Source of the DNA: Stenotrophomonas sp. 364
GTDB taxonomy: Bacteria; Pseudomonadota; Gammaproteobacteria; Xanthomonadales; Xanthomonadaceae
DNA length: 64,000 nucleotides
Direction of reading: 5' to 3'
NCBI RefSeq assembly: GCF_009832905.1
Contig: NZ_CP047135.1
Location: 3,016,001-3,080,000 of the forward strand
The notes under the pieces are model-generated. The model was not told the DNA's origin and did not search any database. It saw only the letters and a list, made by a program, of their open reading frames with translations. This document shows positions 25,772 through 38,100 of the stretch, piece after piece. Position 1 is the stretch's first letter. Every line of letters starts with the position of its first letter. Both the position numbers and the translations under genes were made by a program.

Positions 25772-25869
25772 CAGGAAGACCGCAGGGTCCGGTGGTTCGC
25801 GCGCGCGTGCGATGCACCCCGGCCAGGCAGACTTCCAAACGTGCGTGCCCACTCTTCGAGATGCCAGCC

Positions 25870-28755
<2,886 letters not shown>

Positions 28756-28779
28756 GCCTCCCTGCCCTGTCGCAACAGG

Positions 28780-28805
28780 AAACGGCCCGCGCAAGCGGGC
28801 CGTTT
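28780..28805 (+). terminator. Rho-independent terminator of gcvP
   Basis: An 11-bp perfect stem AAACGGCCCGC/GCGGGCCGTTT with a GCAA loop is followed by a T-rich tract (CTGTTTG). Confidence 0.82.
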
Positions 28806-28855
28806 CTGTTTGCCGGATGCCCCGTCGCACACGATGCCGATCGGTGAGGTGATGA

Positions 28856-28877
28856 GCCGGCCAGCGGCCGGCAGTAC
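28856..28877 (-). repeat. SMAG REP (GTAC variant)
   Basis: In minus orientation it begins GTACTGCC and has the standard GCCGGCC/GGCCGGC stem. It lies 3 bases past the permease stop codon. Confidence 0.75.
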
Positions 28878-28879
28878 CG

Positions 28880-30262
28880 TCAATCCGCCCTGCGGCTGGC
28901 GCGTACGCGGCGGGCGACTTCGCTGCTGATGGCGATCACCGCGGTCAGCGCGGCCATCGACAGGAACTGCAGGCGGGTGTGCGACTCGGACAGCAGCAGG
29001 CCGAAGATCAGCGCCAGCACGCCCAGGCCGATCACGGTGAGGTAGGGGTAGCCGGCCATGCGGAACGGCAGGCGGGTGCCGTCACGGTTGGCGCGGTGGC
29101 GCAGGATCAGCTGCGACAGCAGCGAGATGGTCCACACCAGCAGGCAGGTCGAGCCGACGATGTTGAGCAGCACCGGCAGCACCTTGTCCGGGAACAGCAG
29201 CTCCATCACCGTGGCCGCGAAACCGAACAGCACGCTGGCCAGCACCGCGATGATCGGCACCTGGCGCGGGTCGGTCCAGCCCAGCACGCCCGGAGCCTCC
29301 TGGCGCTGGGCCAGCGAGTACATCATGCGCGAGGCGCCGTAGAGGTTGGCATTGAGCGCCGACAGCAGCGCGATCACCGCGATCAGGGTGATCGCCGTGG
29401 CCGCACCGGGGATGTTGGCCACCTGCAGCACCGCCGCGAAGGGCGACTTCAGCGCTTCGCTGGTCCACGGCACCACGGCGATGATCACGCTGAGCGAACC
29501 GATGTAGAACACCAGGATGCGCCAGGCCACGGTGCGGATGGCGCGCGCGATGCTGCGCTCGGGGTCTTCGGTCTCGGCCGCGGCCACCGCCACGATCTCG
29601 GTGCCGCCGAAGGCGAACACCACCACCAGCAGCGCCGCGCCCACACCGGCCAGGCCCTTGGGCGCGAACCCGCCATGCGCGGTGAAATTGGACAGGCCCG
29701 GCGAGGCCACGTCCGGCAGCCAGCCCATCAGCAGCGCCACGCCGATCAGGATGAAGCCGATGATCGCCACCACCTTGAGGATCGCGAACCAGAATTCGAA
29801 CTCGCCGAAGTTCTTCACCCCAAGCAGGTTGATTGCAGTGAAGAACAGCATGAAGGCCAGTGCGGCCATCGGCACCGGTACCGCCGGCCAGACCGTGGCC
29901 AGCAACCCGGCCGCGCCCACCGCTTCGGCGGCGATCACGATCACCAGCTGCACCCACCACAACCAGCCCACGGTGGCACCGGCGGTGGCGCCCATGGCGT
30001 CGGCCGCGTACACCGAGAACGCACCACTGGTCGGCTTGGCCGCGGCCATCTCGCCCAGGGCGTTCATCACGATGATCACCAGCGCGCCGGCGACCAGGTA
30101 GGACAGCAGCACCGCCGGTCCAGCCGCCTGCACGCCCACGCCCGAGCCCAGGAACAGGCCCGCGCCGATCGCGCTGCCCAGCCCCATCATGATCAGCTGG
30201 CGGGGCTTGAGCGCGTGGCCCAGGCGGGGAGCGGCTGGCGTCGGAGTCGGGGATGCGGGCAT
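28880..30262 (-). CDS. APC-family amino acid permease
   Basis: This 460-residue, 12-helix inner-membrane permease is of the amino acid/polyamine/organocation superfamily. The first helix carries the substrate-binding glycines in MMGLGSAIGAGLFLGSG. The conserved ALGEMAAAKPTSGAFSVYAADAMG follows, as does FAFGGTEIVAVAAAETEDPERSIARAI, the latter typical of the AnsP/ProY/GabP branch. The exact amino acid is not predictable. The ATG at 30262 (MPASPTPTPAAPRLG) is preferred to a longer frame. An AraC-type regulator gene lies 81 bases upstream on the same strand and may control it. Confidence 0.87.
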   Translation of the reverse strand: MPASPTPTPAAPRLGHALKPRQLIMMGLGSAIGAGLFLGSGVGVQAAGPAVLLSYLVAGALVIIVMNALGEMAAAKPTSGAFSVYAADAMGATAGATVGWLWWVQLVIVIAAEAVGAAGLLATVWPAVPVPMAALAFMLFFTAINLLGVKNFGEFEFWFAILKVVAIIGFILIGVALLMGWLPDVASPGLSNFTAHGGFAPKGLAGVGAALLVVVFAFGGTEIVAVAAAETEDPERSIARAIRTVAWRILVFYIGSLSVIIAVVPWTSEALKSPFAAVLQVANIPGAATAITLIAVIALLSALNANLYGASRMMYSLAQRQEAPGVLGWTDPRQVPIIAVLASVLFGFAATVMELLFPDKVLPVLLNIVGSTCLLVWTISLLSQLILRHRANRDGTRLPFRMAGYPYLTVIGLGVLALIFGLLLSESHTRLQFLSMAALTAVIAISSEVARRVRASRRAD

Positions 30263-30343
30263 CGGAATCGCTTGGCGGGCAACAGGTGCCACACGATACC
30301 TGTTCGGCCGGGCTGCGGCATAGGCCACAGGGCCCAGCCGGGC

Positions 30344-31051
30344 CTAGCGGTCGCGCTCGCCGATCTGCGCGCGGTAGCCGCGCGGGGACACCCCCACTTC
30401 GGCCTTGAACTTGCGGGTGAACGCGCTCTGGTCGGTGAAGCCGCAGGCCTGGCCGATGCTGGCGATGCTGTCGCCGCCGTGCAGCAGGTGCACCGCCATC
30501 TGGATGCGCAGGCGGGTGAGCACCTGCTGCGGGGTCATCTGAAACACCTTGCGGAAGGTGCGCTCCAGCTTGGACAGCGAAAACCCGGTGATGTCCAACA
30601 GGGTCTGCATGCGCACGTTCTCGGCGTAATGCGCGTTCAGGTGCGCCAGCGCCAGCCGCAGCTGCTCGTACTGGGTGCCCAGGCTGTCCTTCTGGCCGAG
30701 GTCGCGCGAAATGCCGATCAGCCCCTTGACCTGCCCGTCCACCAGCAGCGGCCGCTTGCAGGTCAGGCACCAGCCCGGCTCGCGGTTGGCGAACAGGTGC
30801 AGCTCCATCAGGTTCTCGATCACCCGCCCGGCCAGCACCTGTTCGTCCTGGCTGGCGTAATCGGCCCCCAACCCGGTGGGATAGATCTCCGCCGCGGTGC
30901 GCCCGATCACCTCCTTGCGCGACTTCAGGCCGAGCCGGCGCAACATGGTCTGGTTGATGTGCGTATAGCGCCCGTCGCGGTCCTTCATGAAGAACAGCAC
31001 GTCGGGGATCGCGTCAAACAGGGCTTCGATGTCGGCAGGTTCTACGCGCAT
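30344..31051 (-). CDS. PAS-domain AraC-family transcriptional regulator
   Basis: This 235-residue regulator combines an N-terminal PAS fold (about residues 5-115; FDAIPDVLFFMKDRDGRYTHINQTML, then VKGLIGISRDLGQ) with a C-terminal AraC/XylS double helix-turn-helix (about 140-232; FSLSKLERTFRKVFQMTPQQVLTRLRIQMAV and IGQACGFTDQSAFTRKFKAEVGVSPRGYR). A PAS sensor in place of the usual cupin is uncommon for AraC proteins and suggests a small-molecule or redox ligand. The ATG at 31051 (MRVEPADIEALF) fits the PAS start; the frame extends to 31165 without a better site. It precedes the permease gene on the same strand, its likely target. Confidence 0.82.
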   Translation of the reverse strand: MRVEPADIEALFDAIPDVLFFMKDRDGRYTHINQTMLRRLGLKSRKEVIGRTAAEIYPTGLGADYASQDEQVLAGRVIENLMELHLFANREPGWCLTCKRPLLVDGQVKGLIGISRDLGQKDSLGTQYEQLRLALAHLNAHYAENVRMQTLLDITGFSLSKLERTFRKVFQMTPQQVLTRLRIQMAVHLLHGGDSIASIGQACGFTDQSAFTRKFKAEVGVSPRGYRAQIGERDR

Positions 31052-31227
31052 GCGGCAGACAGGTGGCGGGAGATTCGGGCCAAGGATACCCGTCCGGGTG
31101 CGCGCTACCCAGCGCCCGGGCGCCGGATGTGAAGCGCGGGTGGATGCGCGCCGGTCTTTTCGCACCCGCGATTAACGCCGTGCACGCCAGTGTGGGGGTT
31201 GCCTTCCCGCCAGCCCGGAGCCGCCAC

Positions 31228-33312
31228 ATGGCCGCCAGCAAGCCCCGCACCAAACCCGCATCTCCCGCCGACAGCCGTGGCCAAGGGGACGAACTGCATC
31301 AGCACGCCGGTGGCACCCACCCGCCGCTGACCACCAACCAGGGCATTGCGGTTGCCGACAACCAGAACTCGCTGCGCGATACCCCGCGCGGGCCGACGTT
31401 GCTGGAAGACTTCATCCTGCGCGAGAAGATCACCCACTTCGACCATGAGCGCATCCCCGAGCGCATCGTGCATGCCCGCGGCAGCGCGGCGCACGGCTAT
31501 TTCGAGCTGACCAGGTCGCTGGAAGAGTTCACCCGCGCGCGCGTGCTGACCGAGGTGGGCGTTCGTACGCCGGTGTTCACCCGCTTCTCGACCGTGGCCG
31601 GCGGCGCCGGTTCGGTTGACACCCCGCGCGACGTGCGCGGTTTCGCGGTGAAGTTCTACACCCGCGAAGGCAACTGGGACCTGGTCGGCAACAACATCCC
31701 GGTGTTCTTCATCCAGGACGCGATCAAGTTCCCCGACCTGATCCACGCGGTGAAGATGGAACCGGACCGCGCCTTCCCGCAGGCGGCCAGCGCGCACGAC
31801 ACCTTCTGGGACTTCGTGTCGCTGATGCCCGAATCGATGCACATGATCATGTGGGCGATGAGCGACCGCACCATCCCGCGCTCGCTGCGCACCATCGAAG
31901 GCTTCGGCATCCACAGTTTCCGCCTGCTCAACGAGGCCGGTGAATCCACCTTCGTCAAATTCCACTGGCGCCCCAAGCTGGGCATCCAGTCCACGGTGTG
32001 GGACGAGGCGGTGAAACTGCAGAGCGCCGACAACGACTTCCACCGCCGCGACCTGTTCGAGGCGATCACCGGCGGCGACTTCCCCGAGTGGGAACTGGCC
32101 GTGCAGCTGTTCACCGAGAAAGATGCCGAGGCGTTCCCGTTCGATCATTTGGACTCGACCAAGATCATTCCCGAATCGCTGGTGCCGCTGACGGTGATCG
32201 GGCGCATGGTACTGGACCGCTGGCCGGACAATTTCTTCGCCGAAACCGAACAGGTGGCCTACTGCCCGGCCAACGTGCCGCCGGGCATCGACTTCAGCAA
32301 CGACCCGCTGCTGCAGGGCCGGCTGTTCTCCTACCTGGACACCCAGCTCAGCCGCCTGGGCGGGCCGAACTTCCACCAGATTCCGGTCAATGCGCCCAAG
32401 TGCCCGTTCGCCAACCACCAGCGCGACGGCCACATGCAGATGCAGGTGCCCAAGGGCCGCGTGGCCTACGACCCCAGCTCGCTGCAGGACGACACCCCGC
32501 GCGAAACTCCCGAGGGCTTCCCCAGCCATGCCACGGCCCCCGACGACGGGGTCAAGGGTCGCGTGCGCGCAGCCAGCTTCGCCGACCATTACAGCCAGGC
32601 GCGGATGTTCTTCCGCAGCCTGGAGGCGCCCGAACAGGCGCATCTGGCGTCGGCGCTGGTGTTCGAGTTGTCGAAGGTGGAAACCGTCAAAGTGCGCGAG
32701 CGCACGGTAAGCCACCTGCGCAACATCGATGACGCGTTGGCCAAACGCGTGGCAGCGGGTCTGGCGATGCCTGCCCTGCCCGATCCCGCGCCGACCGCCA
32801 CCCCTGCGCAGGATGTCCCGAAGGCGCCGGAAGTGCGCGTGATCGGCCGTACCAAAGACCTGCTCAAAGGCCGCTGCATCGGCATCCTGTTCGACGAAGG
32901 CTCCGACGCGGGGTTGATCGGCAACCTGCGCAAGGCGGCCGAAAAGGCCGGTGCGAAGGTCAAGCTGGTCGCGCCGAAGATCGGCGGCGGCAAGCTCAGC
33001 GATGGCAAGACCCTGGCGGCCGATGGCCAGCTGGCGGGTACCCCGTCGGTAGTGTTCGACGCGGTTGCGGTGGTGCTCAGCAACGAAGCGGCCAAGCGGC
33101 TGCTGAAGGAATCGGCGGCCATCGATTTCATCGCCGACGCCTGGGCGCACCTGAAGGCGATCGCCGCCGACGAGGGTGCACAGGCGCTGCTCAAGGCGGC
33201 CCGCGTGGGCAATGACCCGGGCGTGGTGGAAGCCGAAGATGCCAAGGGTTTCCTCACTGCTGCGGCAACCCGCCAGTGGGCGCGTGAACCCAAGGTCCGC
33301 ATGCTGGCCTGA
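31228..33312 (+). CDS. katE: Large-subunit catalase HPII (KatE)
   Basis: This 694-residue monofunctional haem catalase is of the large-subunit clade. The active-site His89 lies in [12 protein letters not shown], the haem-ligand Tyr369 in [14 protein letters not shown], and [24 protein letters not shown] is conserved. After the catalase core a flavodoxin/DJ-1-like domain (from about residue 535, [25 protein letters not shown]) is present, as in E. coli HPII (753 residues). The ATG at 31228 has CGGAG upstream and starts [13 protein letters not shown]. The lysine-rich protein gene follows 29 bases later and is probably co-transcribed, suggesting a shared stress or stationary-phase role. Confidence 0.95.
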   Translation: MAASKPRTKPASPADSRGQGDELHQHAGGTHPPLTTNQGIAVADNQNSLRDTPRGPTLLEDFILREKITHFDHERIPERIVHARGSAAHGYFELTRSLEEFTRARVLTEVGVRTPVFTRFSTVAGGAGSVDTPRDVRGFAVKFYTREGNWDLVGNNIPVFFIQDAIKFPDLIHAVKMEPDRAFPQAASAHDTFWDFVSLMPESMHMIMWAMSDRTIPRSLRTIEGFGIHSFRLLNEAGESTFVKFHWRPKLGIQSTVWDEAVKLQSADNDFHRRDLFEAITGGDFPEWELAVQLFTEKDAEAFPFDHLDSTKIIPESLVPLTVIGRMVLDRWPDNFFAETEQVAYCPANVPPGIDFSNDPLLQGRLFSYLDTQLSRLGGPNFHQIPVNAPKCPFANHQRDGHMQMQVPKGRVAYDPSSLQDDTPRETPEGFPSHATAPDDGVKGRVRAASFADHYSQARMFFRSLEAPEQAHLASALVFELSKVETVKVRERTVSHLRNIDDALAKRVAAGLAMPALPDPAPTATPAQDVPKAPEVRVIGRTKDLLKGRCIGILFDEGSDAGLIGNLRKAAEKAGAKVKLVAPKIGGGKLSDGKTLAADGQLAGTPSVVFDAVAVVLSNEAAKRLLKESAAIDFIADAWAHLKAIAADEGAQALLKAARVGNDPGVVEAEDAKGFLTAAATRQWAREPKVRMLA

Positions 33313-33341
33313 TGCATCGCAGACCCGATAGGAGACATCCC

Positions 33342-33794
33342 ATGCCCCGTGGTGACAAATCCAGCTACACCGACAAGCAGAAGCGTCAAGCCGAACATAT
33401 CGAAGAAAGCGAGAAGGATGAGGGCCGCAGCGAAGCTGCGGCCGAAAGGATCGCCTGGGCCACCGTCAACAAGCAGGATGGCGGTGGCAAGAAGGGAGGG
33501 GGAACCAGGAAGGCAACGAAGAAGACCGCGAAAAAGGCAACGACCAAGAAGGCCGTGAAGAAGCCTGCAACGAAGAAGGCGGCGAAGAAGACAGCGACCG
33601 GGAAGGCCACGAAGAAGGCCGCAACGAAGAAGGCTGCGAAAAAGGCAACGACCAAGAAGGCCGTGAGAAAGTCTGCAGCGAAGAAGGTTGCGAAGAAGAC
33701 AACGACCGGGAAGGCCACGAAGAAGGCCGCAACGAAGAAGGCGGCGAAGAAGACAACGGCCAGGATGGCCGCGAAGAAGACACCAGCCCGGTAG
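33342..33794 (+). CDS. Histone-like lysine-rich protein (annotated elsewhere as plasmid stabilization protein)
   Basis: This 150-residue protein has two parts. Residues 1-50 (MPRGDKSSYTDKQKRQAEHIEESEKDEGRSEAAAERIAWATVNKQ) match a small conserved domain often labelled plasmid stabilization protein; that label says little about function. Residues 55-150 are an Ala/Lys/Thr tail of KKA/KKAT repeats, similar to AlgP and histone H1 C-termini, that should bind DNA or RNA without sequence preference. The tail contains a 36-residue unit repeated about twice. The ATG at 33342 has TAGGAGA upstream; an earlier ATG at 33312 overlaps the katE stop. It directly follows katE. Confidence 0.78.
   Translation: MPRGDKSSYTDKQKRQAEHIEESEKDEGRSEAAAERIAWATVNKQDGGGKKGGGTRKATKKTAKKATTKKAVKKPATKKAAKKTATGKATKKAATKKAAKKATTKKAVRKSAAKKVAKKTTTGKATKKAATKKAAKKTTARMAAKKTPAR
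33534..33749 (+). repeat. Two tandem 108-bp units encoding the lysine-rich tail
   Basis: The segment from 33534 (AAGGCAACGACCAAG) recurs in phase at 33642, giving a 108-base (36-codon) period. The second unit runs to 33749 and differs at few positions. The repeat keeps the reading frame. Confidence 0.8.
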
Positions 33795-33912
33795 GCCGCA
33801 ATACGCGTGCTGCGCCCGCTGCCCCCTCATGGGGCAGCGCGTTGGCGTTGCGGACGGGTGATCGGCGATACTCCGCCATTGCCGCAGGAAGCGGCCATCT
33901 AGGGGGTACGTC

Positions 33913-34749
33913 ATGATGAAACCTGCACGCGCATGGGCCACGCTGGTCGTGCTGATGCCGTTGATGGCGCTTGCACAGGACGTCCCCGTGACGCCCCCGA
34001 CGCCGACACCGTTGAGCGCCGCCGATACCGCGGCCGCGCTGTCGCGTGCCGAACGGCTGGGCAAGGCGATCTTCCTGCAGGATCTTGCCGCCGAGCGCGC
34101 GACAGATGCGATACGGGCCAAGTACCGCGCCTTCGGCAAGGACACGCGGGTACGCGGCTGGATTACCGAGGAACATGACGGGCAGTACCGGGTCAGCTAC
34201 ATCGACGCGACCCCCGCCGTGCTGTACCGCATCGAGATGGCCGCCGACGGCACGCCCGCAGGCGAGGTCCAGGTACTGTCCGAGCCGGCGCCGCTGAGCG
34301 CCTATGAAACCGCCGCCGCAACGGCGCGCAGCCTGGCGATGACCGCACAGGTGGCGCCATGCGCCAAGACCTACAACAGCGTCGCCCTCCCCGAAGACGA
34401 TGGACGCTGGGCGGTCTATCTGCTGCCGGCAACCACCTTGCCGAACGTGGTGCCACTGGGCGGCAGCCAGCGGCTGGACATCGCCGACGGGCGGATCACG
34501 GCGAGCCGTGGCTTCACCCGCACCTGCATCCAGCTGGGCCGGACGCCGTCAAAGCGGGGCGTCACGGTGGTGGGCATGATGGTGACACATCTGCTGGACC
34601 CGACCCCCACCGAGGTCCATGTGTATTGGAGCCTGTGGGCACGCACGCCGATGTACGTCGCTACGACCGACGGCCAGCTCTGGGAGATCCGCGACGGCCG
34701 CATCCACAAGCGCGATGACCTGGCTCAGGCGCCCGAATCCGGGAGCTGA
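33913..34749 (+). CDS. Secreted hypothetical protein
   Basis: I do not recognise a family for this 278-residue protein. It begins with a Sec signal peptide (about residues 1-22, ending ALAQ), then a Pro/Thr-rich linker and a helical stretch (LSRAERLGKAIFLQDLAAERATDAIRAKY). Alternating beta-strand-like segments follow, with two cysteines (APCAKTYN and TRTCIQLG). There is no membrane helix after the signal, so it is probably periplasmic. A GGGGGT site precedes the ATG. The 118 bases upstream contain a GCTGCCCC/GGGGCAGC hairpin that may end the katE unit. It is followed by a 393-base gap. Confidence 0.75.
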   Translation: MMKPARAWATLVVLMPLMALAQDVPVTPPTPTPLSAADTAAALSRAERLGKAIFLQDLAAERATDAIRAKYRAFGKDTRVRGWITEEHDGQYRVSYIDATPAVLYRIEMAADGTPAGEVQVLSEPAPLSAYETAAATARSLAMTAQVAPCAKTYNSVALPEDDGRWAVYLLPATTLPNVVPLGGSQRLDIADGRITASRGFTRTCIQLGRTPSKRGVTVVGMMVTHLLDPTPTEVHVYWSLWARTPMYVATTDGQLWEIRDGRIHKRDDLAQAPESGS

Positions 34750-35142
34750 GCTGCCGCCTCATGAGGGGCGGAGGCACGCCTTGTGCGGCGACCGCCCCTG
34801 GCTGGCTCATCGCGCTGTCTGCGCCGGTGGTGGTATCGACGCGGCGGCAGGCCGGGCGGGCAGCACCGAACAGTCGGAGGATGCCGTGCTGCCTACGGCA
34901 GGCACCGCGTAGGTGGTGCGGTGTGCGTTCGCCGAAGACCCGCGCCGCCCGACAGTGCGGTGGCACATGGTTTGCATGGCCTCCCAGGCCACCCAGGCCA
35001 CGCCCTGTTACCAAGGCGTGCGGACCGGGCATCAGATTCGGCGCTGCCGGCCGATATCCGCTGGGTGGTGAAAAGGGGAAGCCGGGGGCGCGCCCATGCG
35101 CGTGCTGGCCGGCGTTGATCGTGGATTGATCCAGGGGATTGC
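34750..35142 (+). other. 393-base gene-free stretch upstream of the autotransporter
   Basis: I find no supported coding sequence, RNA or repeat here. Several short frames cross it, but they lack ribosome sites and read as compositional noise. It presumably carries the autotransporter promoter and leader; no clear -10/-35 pair stands out. Confidence 0.5.
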
Positions 35143-38100
35143 ATGTCCGTTTCCAATTTGGCCCATCCGCTGCTGCGGGTGCTGGCATGGCTTGTCCTGT
35201 TGGCCGGCGCGGCGGGAGCGGCGCAGGCCGCACCGGTGGAGGTGGTGTTCAGCAGCAACACCGGCGTCGGCACCACCTACGCACAGGATGGCCAGGGCGG
35301 CTCGGCCGATGTGCCCGGCCTGACCCTGCAGGTGTTCAACAGCAGCGATGCGGCAGGCACGCCTGTCGCCGGCATGACCTGGAAAGACAACGCCTGGTTG
35401 TCCAGCGATGACAGCAGCTGGTCGGGCCTGACCCACACCGAGCAGGACGGTCGTATCGGGATGGTGATCCGCTCGGCCAACGGCAGCAACTTCTCGATCA
35501 CCTCGTTCCGCTATTACAACTGGGGCGAGAACACCAGCGTCAATTACACGGTCGAGGGCTACCGCGACGGCGCCCTGGTGGGGACGCGCGGCTTCTCGAT
35601 CCCGGCGCCGCTGCGCGTTCCGCTCACGGTGACCCTGTTCCCGGCGGCCTTCCGCAACGTGGACGAGATCCGCATCCGTCTCATCAGCGGCGGTGCCGAT
35701 CCGGGCCTGCGCACCTGGCATTCGATCAACAACATCATTGTGGAAGCGATCAACACCGCGCCCACCGATCTTGCCCTGACGGCCAACGCGCTCAACCAGA
35801 GCGCCGGTGCGAACGCCGTGGTGGGCACGCTGAGCACGACCGATGCCGATGTGGGCGATGCATTCACCTACAGCCTGGTCAGCGGCGCCGGCGACACCGC
35901 CAACGCACAGTTCGCCATCGTCGGCGACACGCTGCGCGCCACCAACGCGGCCAGCCTCGCCGCCGGTACCTACAGCGTGCGCGTGCGCAGCACCGACAGC
36001 GGCGGTGCCAGCACCGAGAAGGCCTTCCCCATCACCGTGATCGATGACCTGGCACCGAGCGTGAGCAGCATGGTCGTGCTGGGCACGCCTGCGGCCACCG
36101 CCCCCAGCGTGACCTGGCAGGTGAACTTCAGCGAGCCGGTGTTCAACGTGGCGGTCAGTGATTTCAGCCTGACCGCCGCCGGTTCGGCCGCCGCGGTCGT
36201 CCGTTCGGTCAGCGGCACGGGCAGCGACACCCTCAACGTGGTGGTCGACAGCATCAACGGCAATGGCACGCTGCGCCTGGACCTGAGCGCGGCCTCCGGC
36301 ATCCGCGACGGCGCGGGCAACACCGGCGTTGCCGGCTACACCGCAGGCGCGTCGCACGCCGTGGCCATTCCCACCGCACCCGGCGCGCCCACCGTGGGCG
36401 TGGCCACCCCGGGCAACGGCCAGGTTTCGGTGACCTTCACCGCACCGGCCAGCGACGGCGGTTCGGCGATCACCGGTTACATCGTGACCTCTTCCCCGGG
36501 CGGCTTCACCGCCAGCGGCGCGGCCTCGCCGCTGGTCGTCACCGGGCTGGCCAACGGCACCCCCTACACCTTCACCGTCACCGCGACCAATGCCACCGGC
36601 ACCAGCGTCGCTTCAGTCGCCTCGTCGGCGGTAACGCCGAAAGGCGCGCAGACCATTGTCTTTGGCAATCCCGGCACGCAGACCTTCGGCACCGCGCCCA
36701 CTCTTGCCGCGATCAGCAGCGCCGGTCTGCCGGTCAGCTTTACCTCCGCCACCACCGCCGTGTGCACCATCACCAGTGGCGGCACCTTGACCTTCGGCGG
36801 CAGCGGCACCTGCAGCATCCACGCCGACCAGAGCGGCGATGGCACCTTCCAGGCAGCGTCGCAGGTCACCCAGACGTTCACCGTGGCGGCCGTAGTGCCG
36901 GGTGCGCCCATGGTCGGTACCGCTACCGCGGGCGATACCCAGGCCACGGTGAGCTTCACCGCACCGGCCACCACCGGCGGTGCGGCGATCAGCGGCTACA
37001 CCGTGACCGCCCAGCCGGGCGGCATCACCGCTACCGGCGCCGGCTCGCCGATCACGCTGACCGGCCTGACCAACGGCATCGCCTACACCTTCACCGTGAC
37101 GGCGACCAACAGTGCCGGGACCGGCGGGGCCTCGGCCGCCTCCAATGCGATCACCCCGGCGGCCGCCCAGGTCATCACCTTCAGCAACCCGGGTGCGCAG
37201 AATTTCGGCACCACGCCGACGCTGACGGCATCGTCCGATTCCGGGCTGACCCCGACGTTCACCTCCACCACCATCGGGGTCTGCACGATTACCAGCAGTG
37301 GTGCGCTGACCTTCCTCACTGCCGGCACCTGCAGCATCGCGGCCAACCAGCCCGGCAACAGCAGCTTCCTGCCGGCCCCGACCGTGTCGCAGACGTTCCA
37401 GGTCAATGCGGTCGCGCCCGGTGCACCGCTGATCGGCACGGCCACGCCCTCGGGCACCGGCGAGATCAAGGTGAGCTTCACCGCGTCGGCCTTCACCGGC
37501 GGCAGCGCGACTACCGGCTACACGGTGACCGCCGCTCCCGGGGGCATCACCGCCACCGGCGCGGGCAGCCCGATCAAGGTGACCGGCCTGACCGTCGGCC
37601 TGTCCTACACCTTCACCGTCACCGCCACCAACGGCACCGGCACCGGCAGCGCGTCGGCGGCGTCCAATGCCGCGGTGGCCGCCGAGGCGATCGTGGCCCA
37701 CCCGTCCAATGCGGTCGTGGCATACAACACGGCCACGCCGATCCCGTTGGACATCGGCGGCATCGCCAGCAGCGTGAGCGTGACCACGGCCGCCGCCCAC
37801 GGCGTGGCGACCATCAATGGCACCCAGGTGACCTACACGCCCAACGCCGGCTATGCCGGCCCGGATGCCTTCACCTACCGCGCCACCGACGGCAACACCA
37901 CCTCCGCCGCAACCGTGGTGAGCATCACCGTGTCGCCGCCTACGCTCAGCCTGGCAGCGACCCCGCTGGCCGCCGGCACCGCCGGCAGCACCTATCAGCA
38001 AACGCTGAGCACCACCGGTGGCGCAGCGCCTTACCGCTATCAGGCGCTTGGCGGCCTGCCCGCCGGCATCACCCTGGCGGTCACCGGTGAGTTCAGCGGC

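Noticed and set aside
33342..33794. Evidence for a plasmid or integrated element from the plasmid stabilization label
   Set aside because: The label belongs to a small chromosomal family; no replication, partition, toxin or integrase genes are nearby.
34761..35129. A 122-codon frame in the gap before the autotransporter
   Set aside because: No ribosome site, no recognisable sequence and a Pro/Arg/Cys-rich composition typical of random GC-rich frames.
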